DNA from: JAWXVD01 sp044425705
GTDB lineage: Bacteria > Bacillota > Clostridia > Lachnospirales > Lachnospiraceae
Assembly (NCBI GenBank): GCA_044425705.1
Contig: JAWXVD010000186.1
Span: forward strand, 1-5,134
Direction of reading: 5' to 3'
Length of the DNA: 5,134 bases
The notes below the pieces were generated by a model that saw only the letters and a program-made list of their open reading frames with translations, was not told the origin of the DNA and ran no database searches. Of this stretch, positions 1 through 5,094 are shown in pieces; the stretch's first letter is position 1; every line of letters begins with the position of its first letter. Both the position numbers and the translations under genes were made by a program.

Positions 1-17
1 CCCTCAATCTTTGAGGG
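1..17. repeat. Small perfect hairpin upstream of the transposase
   Basis: Bases 1-7 (CCCTCAA) and 11-17 (TTGAGGG) form a perfect 7-bp inverted repeat around a 3-base loop. A T-rich run follows only at 26-34, too far for a standard terminator on the + strand. It lies 43 bases ahead of an IS91-type transposase, and elements of that family carry small palindromes near their ends, so it could belong to the element's left end or be the tail of an upstream gene. The window edge prevents deciding. Confidence 0.4.
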
Positions 18-59
18 GTAAGACTTTCTTTTTTCTACACTTTCCCTCATAATGTAATT

Positions 60-1214
60 ATGAATATCCTACAAAATATTATGTGTGACCATTATGAAGA
101 AATGATTTATACCTTACATCCTCGTTCCTCTGTAATTGAAAACGTGGATAAAATGATTAACTGTGGTGATCCTTCCTTTGGTGGTGCCATGTACATTTGC
201 CCTGATTGCAACAACTACAAATATGTTCCTTTTCGTTGTAAAAGCAGATTCTGCCCCACTTGTGGAAATATGTATTCTATTGACAGAACTACTGCTATGT
301 CTTTTAAAATCATTAATGTACAACATCGCCATTGCGTTTTCACCATTGCTGATTCTTTGCGCCCTTTTTTCCTATCTGATCGGACCTTGCTTAACTGCTT
401 ATTCACTGCTGTAAATAGCGTTGTTACTCGCATGTTTCACAAAGATAATAAATCCGAACTTTATACCCCAGGCTTCATTTGTGTTTTACATACATTTGGT
501 CGTGATTTAAAATGGAATCCTCATATCCACTGCCTCATTTCTGAAGGTGGTGTTGGTAAAAATCTCCTTTGGAAGCACAAAAAACATTTTAATTATAAAC
601 TACTCCGTGATTCATTCCAGACCGCTCTTCTGAATCTGTTATACGCAAAACTCGGTGACTCATTCAAAAAAGTGAAAGCTGCTATTTACAATAAACACAA
701 AAACGGCTTCTATGTTTATGCTAAACCTAATAAATGTAACCCCTCTAATGTTATCAAATATATTGGTCGTTATCTTGGTCGACCCGTTATCGCTACTTCT
801 CGCATTGATTCCTACGATGGCGAGCTTGTAACATTTCATTATAATAGACATGAAGATAATGAGCTCATTACTGAAACCATTCCCGCTCTAGATTTCATTT
901 CTAGACTGATACAACACATTCCCGAAAAACACTTCAAAATGATTCGCTACTATGGCATTTATGCTAGACATCGTGAATCCGATAAATGTCTTCATCGTGC
1001 CATTTCCAAAGAAAAACATAAATTCTATTTATCTTTCAACAAATGGCGGGAATCTATTTTATTCACCTTTGGTTATGATCCACTAAAATGTAGTAAATGT
1101 GGATCTACTATGTTGTTTTTAGAATTATATTTTAATCATAAACCAGTTCCTCTACACGAATTATATGAAAGAGCTATGAAGAAACATAAATGTCGTTCTC
1201 CTGCCACTGCATAA
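60..1214 (+). CDS. IS91-family transposase (HUH/Y2 rolling-circle type)
   Basis: This is a 384-residue transposase of the IS91 family, which cuts one DNA strand through an HUH-Y2 site and moves by a rolling-circle-like route without making target duplications. Visible parts, in order, are an N-terminal zinc-binding domain (C47, C50, C60, C65, C68 in a CPDC...CKSRFCPTCG pattern), an HUH motif at 153-157 (NPHIH, with H155 and H157), and the paired catalytic tyrosines Y234 and Y238 in YIGRYLGR, the Y-x3-Y spacing of IS91. A C-terminal CSKC pair (C344, C347) suggests a second zinc knuckle. Length and N-terminal form (ILQNI..DHYEE) look complete, and no frameshift or missing key residue is seen. 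The ATG at 60 has no recognisable ribosome binding site and is preceded by an in-frame stop (TAA at 54-56), so expression may be low. An ATG at 81 is the only close alternative. A small ORF follows on the same strand. Confidence 0.93.
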   Translation: MNILQNIMCDHYEEMIYTLHPRSSVIENVDKMINCGDPSFGGAMYICPDCNNYKYVPFRCKSRFCPTCGNMYSIDRTTAMSFKIINVQHRHCVFTIADSLRPFFLSDRTLLNCLFTAVNSVVTRMFHKDNKSELYTPGFICVLHTFGRDLKWNPHIHCLISEGGVGKNLLWKHKKHFNYKLLRDSFQTALLNLLYAKLGDSFKKVKAAIYNKHKNGFYVYAKPNKCNPSNVIKYIGRYLGRPVIATSRIDSYDGELVTFHYNRHEDNELITETIPALDFISRLIQHIPEKHFKMIRYYGIYARHRESDKCLHRAISKEKHKFYLSFNKWRESILFTFGYDPLKCSKCGSTMLFLELYFNHKPVPLHELYERAMKKHKCRSPATA

Positions 1215-1271
1215 CTCTTTTTTCTTTTTCACCTCTATGTTACACTAATAAAAAACTGGAGGTAAATATTT

Positions 1272-1448
1272 ATGAATCAACGTGTGCAGGAACTCAGAAA
1301 AAAATATATAAAAAATCCACCTGAAGGTATGACTAAATCCGACATACGAACTATGTCAGATGAAGATCTTCTCGATATGGATTATTTCTTAAACGAAGAT
1401 GATTTGCTAGATGATGAGGTTGGTGTAGAAGGTTTTTATATCTTCTAA
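1272..1448 (+). CDS. Small basic/acidic protein paired with the transposase (58 aa)
   Basis: A 58-residue ORF starts at ATG 1272 and is preceded by a strong GGAGG at 1258-1262 with a 9-base spacer, a far better ribosome site than that of the transposase. The protein is split by charge. Residues 1-26 are mostly basic (MNQRVQELRKKYIKNPPEG...), while residues 30-53 hold twelve acidic residues (SDEDLLDMDYFLNEDDLLDDE), and it ends in GFYIF. I see no signal peptide, membrane segment or known domain. It starts 57 bases after the transposase stop and ends just before a good terminator, so it probably shares the transposase's transcript and element. I infer an accessory or passenger protein of the IS91-like element; a charge-mimic or partner role is only a guess. 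TACACT at 1241-1246 might be a -10 box of its own promoter, but no convincing -35 is present. Confidence 0.75.
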   Translation: MNQRVQELRKKYIKNPPEGMTKSDIRTMSDEDLLDMDYFLNEDDLLDDEVGVEGFYIF

Positions 1449-1466
1449 TCACTGTCATCTTATTTG

Positions 1467-1495
1467 ATTGCTCACCTATCGGTGGGCAATTTTTT
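1467..1495 (+). terminator. Intrinsic terminator after transposase and small ORF
   Basis: TTGCTCACC (1468-1476) pairs with GGTGGGCAA (1481-1489) around the loop TATC, giving nine pairs with one G-U. The A at 1467 pairs with the T at 1490 as a tenth. The six T bases at 1490-1495 follow directly. It lies about 20 bases after the small ORF stop, so it ends the transposase/small ORF transcript and may also shield the element from its surroundings. Confidence 0.88.
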
Positions 1496-1502
1496 CTTAC
1501 TA

Positions 1503-1553
1503 TTTCTTCAAGAAAGAACTTTCCTATAAAGCAAAAATAGGGATATGCTCTTG
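1503..1553 (+). mobile_element. Candidate IS91-like right end (origin-type end)
   Basis: Just past the terminator lies a small hairpin (TTTCT 1503-1507 with AGAAA 1511-1515). It is followed by GAACTTTCCTATA at 1516-1528 and then an imperfect inverted pair, CCTAT (1523-1527) with ATAGG (1537-1541). The GAACTTTCCTATA stretch resembles, from memory, the GAACTTCCTATA core of the oriIS end in IS91 and ISCR elements, with one extra T. IS91-type elements insert next to GAAC or CAAG (CTTG on the other strand), and here CAAG lies at 1509, GAAC at 1516 and CTTG at 1550. The exact boundary cannot be set from one copy. Confidence 0.4.
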
Positions 1554-1623
1554 GCACACCCCTCGCAAAATGTATTCACATTTTTTATGTATTGTTATTA
1601 TATTCATTCTAATACATGTTGTC

Positions 1624-1668
1624 AATAAGCACTGTTTAGAGAGCACTAATGCTATTACAGTACTTATT
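1624..1668. repeat. 12-bp inverted repeat between element and toxin gene
   Basis: AATAAGCACTGT (1624-1635) and ACAGTACTTATT (1657-1668) are inverted copies with one mismatch and a 21-base loop. Read as minus-strand RNA the mismatch becomes a G-U pair, so all 12 positions can pair 36 bases after the toxin stop. No T-run follows on either strand, so it is not a standard terminator. It may still mark or protect the 3' end of the toxin-antitoxin transcript. The rest of 1554-1703 holds only an ATGTATT/AATACAT pair (1587-1593, 1611-1617) and no gene that I can support. Confidence 0.45.
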
Positions 1669-1703
1669 ACCCTAACACTATACATTTAATTTTAGATTAT
1701 TAT

Positions 1704-2021
1704 TCAATAGCCTTTGAATCTTTCTCGAATATTAGCAGCGCTATAAATAACATCTGTTACAACTACTTCCTCTTCGCGAATAAAATATAACACATCATAA
1801 TTATCTACAGGCATCAGTCTAATTCCTCTTCGCTCTAATTCTCCACCACACATTATTGGATATCTATCTGGCATAGACTCTAACATTAAAATTTGATTTG
1901 CAATACGATCATATTGTCCCTGTGCATTTTCTGGTACCTGCAAATCATGAGCAATATAAACATAAATCTGTTCCATATCTAACAATGCATTGTCTGTAAT
2001 TTCTAACGCATATTTCTTCAT
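1704..2021 (-). CDS. RelE/ParE-superfamily toxin
   Basis: This 105-residue protein has the small toxin fold shared by RelE (ribosome-dependent mRNA cutting) and ParE (gyrase poisoning). Signs are an N-terminal helical segment with YIAHDLQVPENA (22-33), MPDRYP at 50-55, GIRLMPVDNYDVLYFI at 66-81 and a final strand VVVTDVIYSAA (86-96). The VxNYxVxY pattern and the DVIY strand are typical of the family, and the YIAxDL...P opening leans to ParE-like members, but its target cannot be read from sequence. R53, R68 and Y93 are the likely important residues by position. Its ATG overlaps the antitoxin stop by one base (TAATG). A GGGAGG at 2032-2037 lies inside the antitoxin's last codons, about 10 bases upstream, so translation is coupled. 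The length is normal for the family and the gene appears intact. Confidence 0.9.
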   Translation of the reverse strand: MKKYALEITDNALLDMEQIYVYIAHDLQVPENAQGQYDRIANQILMLESMPDRYPIMCGGELERRGIRLMPVDNYDVLYFIREEEVVVTDVIYSAANIRERFKGY

Positions 2022-2326
2022 TAAAAATTAGCCTCCCTAAATTTACGAAAAGCAGATTCTGCATTTTGTGTTTTACCTGTATCCGCATCCTTAATTCCTT
2101 GAAGCAGCTTGGTATATAACTCGTCATCTGTCATAATATCTGCGTTAACACTTACTGGTACTTTTGGCAATGTTACTGCAAATGGTATTCCACCTGTCAT
2201 CGAAATCTGATTTAAATACATATCAATAGCTGTTGACATCGGAACACCTAATCTAGAAAGTACTTCTTCCGCTTGCTTTTTTACATTTGGGTTTACTCTT
2301 AAGTTCAATGTTGCTGTTTTTTCCAT
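2021..2326 (-). CDS. RelB/DinJ-family antitoxin
   Basis: This is a 101-residue antitoxin. The N-terminal ribbon-helix-helix DNA-binding domain (about residues 1-49) opens with the strand TATLNLRV and runs through KKQAEEVLSRLGVPMSTAIDMYL to GGIPF, the standard RelB/DinJ layout. The C-terminal half (about 50-101) is polar and should wrap the toxin. It neutralises the toxin encoded just downstream and, with it, represses their shared promoter. An ATG three codons earlier (2335) gives 104 residues, but the AGGAGA at 2335-2340 abuts that codon and is correctly spaced (about 8 bases) for the ATG at 2326, so I place the start there. The stop overlaps the toxin start by one base. Confidence 0.92.
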   Translation of the reverse strand: MEKTATLNLRVNPNVKKQAEEVLSRLGVPMSTAIDMYLNQISMTGGIPFAVTLPKVPVSVNADIMTDDELYTKLLQGIKDADTGKTQNAESAFRKFREANF

Positions 2327-2347
2327 ATAAATCATCTCCTTTTCAAC

Positions 2348-2376
2348 ATTGTAACGTAATCGTCGTTACATAGCAA
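2348..2376 (-). promoter_or_regulatory. Toxin-antitoxin promoter with palindromic operator
   Basis: On the minus strand a -35-like TTGCTA (2371-2376) is followed after exactly 17 bases by a -10-like TACAAT (2348-2353). Transcription should start near 2341, only about 15 bases ahead of the antitoxin ATG. A perfect inverted repeat, TGTAACG (2350-2356) with CGTTACA (2364-2370) and a 7-base centre, fills the spacer and overlaps the -10 box. This suits binding by the ribbon-helix-helix antitoxin and autorepression, as known for RelB/DinJ systems. A weaker alternative -10 (TATGTA, 2367-2372) also exists. Confidence 0.65.
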
Positions 2377-2394
2377 GATTTCATTTAAAACAAA

Positions 2395-2436
2395 AATAGT
2401 ATAATGGTAATTATTATCAACTACCATTATACTATT
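2395..2436. repeat. 15-bp perfect inverted repeat, possible minus-strand terminator
   Basis: AATAGTATAATGGTA (2395-2409) and TACCATTATACTATT (2422-2436) are perfect inverted copies around a 12-base centre. On the minus strand the second arm runs into TTTTTGTTTT, so it could act as an AT-rich terminator shielding the toxin-antitoxin promoter from readthrough of the ATPase gene. Each arm also contains TATAAT, so promoter activity on either strand is possible, though no matching -35 box is clear. On the + strand no T-run follows. A pair of binding sites or a mobile-element relic remain possible. Confidence 0.6.
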
Positions 2437-2507
2437 CATTCGATTTCAAATCATTATTTAATAGAACTTGCAAGCCACTTAGTATTATTCGAATTCGAGC
2501 CTTTGTT

Positions 2508-2550
2508 CTATATGTAGTAGTGTAGAATTTTATAGCAACACTATATATAG
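2508..2550. repeat. Imperfect AT-rich inverted repeat in the 2437-2649 gap
   Basis: TAGTGT (2518-2523) pairs with ACACTA (2538-2543). The pairing extends imperfectly outward, from CTATAT at 2508-2513 to TATATAG at 2544-2550. The + strand continues with ATTTATTTTTAT, so a weak terminator is conceivable, but no + strand gene lies upstream of it. Apart from this, 2437-2649 holds no gene, RNA or promoter that I can support. Confidence 0.3.
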
Positions 2551-2649
2551 ATTTATTTTTATAGATATTCCTATAATTCTATGGGGATTTAGGGGTAAAT
2601 GCTGACATATGTACGGCAATAGCTAAGTGCTCTTTTCTCTTGGGTAATC

Positions 2650-2754
2650 CTTGAGTATTTCTTGCGTAATCTTGAGTACTTCTCGAGTAATCTTGCGTAT
2701 TTCTTGCGTAATCTTGCGTAATCCTCGAGTAATCTCACATATTTCTTGCGTAAT
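2650..2754. repeat. Five tandem 21-bp repeats after the ATPase gene
   Basis: Five consecutive 21-bp units start at 2650, 2671, 2692, 2713 and 2734 with no gaps. Each is built of an 11-base half like CTTGCGTATTT and a 10-base half like CTTGCGTAAT, so the array also reads as about ten short units. A partial half unit (CTTGGGTAAT, 2639-2648) precedes the array. Some halves carry a CTCGAG version. Variation is mostly single-base (G/C at position 5 of a half, TT/TC at its end), which suggests an old or actively diverging minisatellite. On the minus strand the array stays open and reads as heptads of the type I-T-Q-E-I-x-K, but that frame is bounded by stops on both sides and has no start codon. 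It begins 35 bases after the stop of the 571-residue protein. Confidence 0.88.
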
Positions 2755-2788
2755 CCTACACTTCTAACTTACCTCGTAAAATTCAAAT

Positions 2789-4504
2789 TTACAACTTAAG
2801 TATCCAGTAAGATAATTGTTGATTTTCAGAATTTGTTTCAATCATATTTTCAGCTTTTAAACTCGCCAAGAGATTTCCAATTTTATATTCTTTCTGTTTT
2901 TCCGATAGTACATCTGGCAACTTGTCCCATAATAATTCTCTAATATCTTTTTTCTTAGCCTTTTTATATTGTTTTATATAACTGATAATCAAGTCTTTAT
3001 AGTATTGTTCATCAAATGCTTTATTTTTAATGTATCCTGCTCTATCATCAATACTTTTTGCTATAGATGATGTTAAAAACAGATTTGGCTTTCTGCCCTC
3101 TACTAACTTAAGCAATCTCAATTTTTCCACTTCTTCTTTTTGTAATGGTAATGCTTTTTGTACTTTATCCAACAAATATACTGTCTGCAAATCCAACTCT
3201 TGGCATTCATACAAAATATGCATATATTTATCGTCTATTATTTTCCCATATACAGTAACATCTACTTGTGTACCTGAAGAAACATTATAATCTGGCATTG
3301 GAAAATATTTTTCCTTTTGAATCTTATATGCTCTGCGAATCCCTAGTGTTGCTGTATCAATCATATGAAACGCTACCATTGAATCTGCTAATAACTGATT
3401 TCTGTAAAACGGAGGATTATAGCTGACCTCTAATACATTTTCAATCCTTTTGGGAATAAAATCTCCAGGATTAGAGATTTTAATTTTATCTTCAAACTCA
3501 TTAACATATATTCTTCCCCCAAGCTGATAATTCGTATGCACAATACTATTATTTAAAAGCTCACGCATTAGCCAACTATTATATTGCTCCGTCTCTACAG
3601 GAAACAATGTTGCTTGGTTTGGCATATATCGATATGTCAAATTTCTTATTTTAGCAAATACCTGATCCACTACATTAATAAATGGAATCTTAAAAATTGC
3701 ATAATCCTTATCACTTCCATCATTTCCGTAAAGTCTCCACATAATCGATGGCGCTGATTTGAACAAGTAGTCGTAATCCGAATTTCCTAATAACAACATA
3801 CCCGCTTGCGTTATTTTCCCATGAATCATTAATTTAATCTTGGTCAAAAATTGCTCATCTGTCATATTATTTACTTCTTGGCTAATATGCTCTTCATTCA
3901 TTTTTGCTTTATATTTTTCTCTTGCCAAGCAAATCGCACCTTTATCTAAATGCTCAATTAACGCACCTTCTAACACCTGTTTTGACCAATCTTTTCGTTC
4001 CTGTGCTCTGATTTCATCAATTTTGTATTGCTTTAATGATACTAAGCTTTCCCCAGAGCGTTCATAATAATTCGTCTTCCAATCCGTTGGTATTCCTGTT
4101 GCAGCCGCTGGTATTTTAAACATTAATACCCTGTATTCTCGTCCATCCACTTCAGGATAAAGCTCAATGATGTCATAGAACGTAATTCCATTTGTAGTAT
4201 CTCGTGATAGTTGATATTTAAACTTTTCTAATAACCCAGTATCTCCCTGTTTATATGCTGTACCAACTATATGCTTTACTTTATCTTTTTCACTCACTCC
4301 GAAAATAACCCATCCATACTGTTGATGTCTTAGATTCGCTTCATTACTAATTGCTGAAAAATATCTTCCTATCTTATCTGTATCAAAGCTGCTCTTTGCT
4401 TCCTTGAATTCTACAACCTCATTCTCCCAACGCTCCATAAGCATTTCTAAAATTTCATAGTATTCTGATTTTACACCTGTTTTATTATATGAAAAAAATT
4501 TCAC
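2789..4504 (-). CDS. AlbA_2 (Schlafen-like) and GHKL-ATPase domain protein
   Basis: This is a 571-residue cytoplasmic protein of the COG2865-like group (AlbA_2 plus HATPase_c_4), often annotated as a RecG-like or HTH transcriptional regulator. The AlbA_2 part spans about 24-165: ENEVVEFKEAK (27-37), then FSAISNEAN, WVIFGV at 65-70 and YERSGES at 147-153. The GHKL ATPase part spans about 300-420: RELLNNSIVH (314-323, with E315 and N318 in the N-box position), NPGDF (345-349), TLGIRRA (386-392) and SSGTQV (409-414). A C-terminal winged-helix-like segment is at about 504-571. Family knowledge points to nucleic-acid binding and ATP-linked regulation; some AlbA_2 proteins sit in defence loci, but this one's role is unknown. 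The start is GTG, supported by GAAGGTG (4510-4516) about six bases upstream and an in-frame TAG at 4520-4522. No membrane segment or frameshift is seen. It has no same-strand neighbour within 270 bases upstream and seems to be transcribed alone. Confidence 0.88.
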   Translation of the reverse strand: MKFFSYNKTGVKSEYYEILEMLMERWENEVVEFKEAKSSFDTDKIGRYFSAISNEANLRHQQYGWVIFGVSEKDKVKHIVGTAYKQGDTGLLEKFKYQLSRDTTNGITFYDIIELYPEVDGREYRVLMFKIPAAATGIPTDWKTNYYERSGESLVSLKQYKIDEIRAQERKDWSKQVLEGALIEHLDKGAICLAREKYKAKMNEEHISQEVNNMTDEQFLTKIKLMIHGKITQAGMLLLGNSDYDYLFKSAPSIMWRLYGNDGSDKDYAIFKIPFINVVDQVFAKIRNLTYRYMPNQATLFPVETEQYNSWLMRELLNNSIVHTNYQLGGRIYVNEFEDKIKISNPGDFIPKRIENVLEVSYNPPFYRNQLLADSMVAFHMIDTATLGIRRAYKIQKEKYFPMPDYNVSSGTQVDVTVYGKIIDDKYMHILYECQELDLQTVYLLDKVQKALPLQKEEVEKLRLLKLVEGRKPNLFLTSSIAKSIDDRAGYIKNKAFDEQYYKDLIISYIKQYKKAKKKDIRELLWDKLPDVLSEKQKEYKIGNLLASLKAENMIETNSENQQLSYWILKL

Positions 4505-4534
4505 CTTATCACCTTCTTTCTAAATTCTAACTTT

Positions 4535-4563
4535 ATTTTAACACTCGTATTTTCTAGCAAAAA
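4535..4563 (-). promoter_or_regulatory. Possible promoter of the AlbA_2/ATPase gene
   Basis: On the minus strand TAAAAT (4535-4540) is a good -10-like box, 30 bases before the GTG start. A weak -35-like TTTTTG (4558-4563) lies 17 bases further up. A terminator just upstream (4583-4618) means the gene needs its own promoter in this short gap, which supports the call despite the poor -35 box. Confidence 0.4.
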
Positions 4564-4582
4564 TTTTATTCGATTGGTTTAT

Positions 4583-4618
4583 CTAAAAAATAGAGAGACG
4601 AGTGACCTCATCCCTCTA
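4583..4618 (-). terminator. Intrinsic terminator on the minus strand
   Basis: Read on the minus strand, AGAGGGATGAG (4607-4617) pairs with CTCGTCTCTCT (4592-4602) around the loop GTCA. That gives 11 pairs, two of them G-U, and an A-T pair extends the base. A run of six T follows (4585-4590). As DNA on the + strand the same two positions are mismatches, so the structure favours minus-strand RNA. It would stop transcripts arriving from the intron side and insulate the ATPase gene, but no intact minus-strand gene is visible between it and the intron. Confidence 0.8.
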
Positions 4619-4629
4619 AAATTAACATT

Positions 4630-4737
4630 CGCATTCCAAGTAGCGAAGCACTTAAATTAAAGGTTCACCGTCAAAGTCGTGAAGCACTTAAATAAAAGGT
4701 TTGCACTCATAGTAGCAACGCACTAAAATCAAGTGTT
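4630..4737. repeat. Three tandem 36-bp repeats with a conserved mini-hairpin
   Basis: Units at 4630-4665, 4666-4701 and 4702-4737 repeat with an exact 36-base period. By hand the first and second match at 29 of 36 positions, and the first and third at 26. Each contains a small stem: AAGT-A-GC-GAA-GC-ACTT in unit one (4638-4653) and TAGT-A-GC-AAC-GC-ACTA in unit three (4710-4725). The outer pair changes from A-T to T-A, and unit two (4674-4689) keeps its stem with a G-U pair in + strand RNA. A degenerate part unit seems to continue left, towards the terminator at 4618. All frames contain stops, so it is not coding. There are no unique spacers, so it is not a CRISPR array. Confidence 0.75.
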
Positions 4738-5015
4738 TTCTGCCACCTATTCGCTGTGGCCTTTATCCTACACCACATCCAGTTCAGGTTTTACGTATCT
4801 CCACACGACAAATATTTCTATCTGCAATTATATAATACTCTATATGGTTGGCTTCTTCAAGTAGACTATGATTTTATTTGGTAAGTTTGAGATAGTCCTT
4901 AGGACTGATCGATAAAATGGATGTGGAGCAGAAAAAGAAGTTGTTGCAGACAATAAAGATATGGCAGAAATAGGTTGTGGTAATACGATTGGTCTTGCCC
5001 CTTCTTTTTTGTGAA
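4738..5015. other. Non-coding stretch with two unidentified open fragments
   Basis: No gene can be supported here. On the minus strand, 4784-4873 is open for 29 residues (…ANHIEYYIIADRNICRV…) without a start codon, bounded by stops. On the + strand, 4896-4973 is open for 25 residues ending in LLQTIKIWQK, with an ATG at 4917 but no ribosome site. Both could be tails of decayed genes or chance. A small inverted pair, GCCAC/GTGGC (4742-4746, 4756-4760), is also present. The right edge of this stretch is the exon that follows the group II intron. Confidence 0.45.
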
Positions 5016-5093
5016 ATCGAGTAGGAGGTAGATAATTAATTTATCTACCGACCTCTCACACCACCGTGCGTACCGTTCGGTACACGGCGGTTC
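5016..5093 (-). ncRNA. Group II intron 3' end: domains V and VI
   Basis: This is the catalytic tail of a self-splicing group II intron on the minus strand. Domain V is exactly 34 nt (5093 down to 5060). It has a nine-pair lower stem (ACCGCCGTG with CACGGTGGT), the usual two-base bulge (CG) on the 3' side, and an upper stem TACC/GGTA capped by GAAC. CGC within the lower strand is at the place of the catalytic triad. Domain VI follows: GAG and AGG pair with CTC and CCT around one unpaired A at 5022, then a nine-pair stem GGTAGATAA/TTATCTACC is capped by a short loop. The A lies seven bases from a proposed 3' splice site after GAT at 5016, matching a branch-point adenosine and a 3' end in A-Y. 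The rest of the intron lies beyond the right edge. Confidence 0.88.
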
Positions 5094-5094
5094 T

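Noticed and set aside
1..34. Intrinsic terminator at the window start
   Set aside because: The hairpin is clear, but the T-rich run begins about nine bases after the stem, which is too far for a standard terminator.
1468..1689. 73-residue + strand open frame
   Set aside because: It starts inside the terminator stem, has no ribosome site, and runs through the proposed element end and AT-rich non-coding DNA.
2027..2335. Longer antitoxin start at 2335
   Set aside because: The purine-rich ribosome site abuts this ATG, while it is well spaced for the ATG at 2326.
2623..2766. Coding gene for the I-T-Q-E-I-x-K heptads
   Set aside because: The open minus-strand frame has no start codon or ribosome site and is closed by stops on both sides, so it is listed as a repeat only.
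3030..3290. 86-residue + strand open frame
   Set aside because: It is antisense to the well-supported 571-residue ATPase gene and has no family features; the same applies to the 75-residue frame at 3840-4067.
4630..4737. CRISPR array suggested by a 36-base period
   Set aside because: The period is a direct tandem repeat with no unique spacers between units, and no cas gene is in the window.
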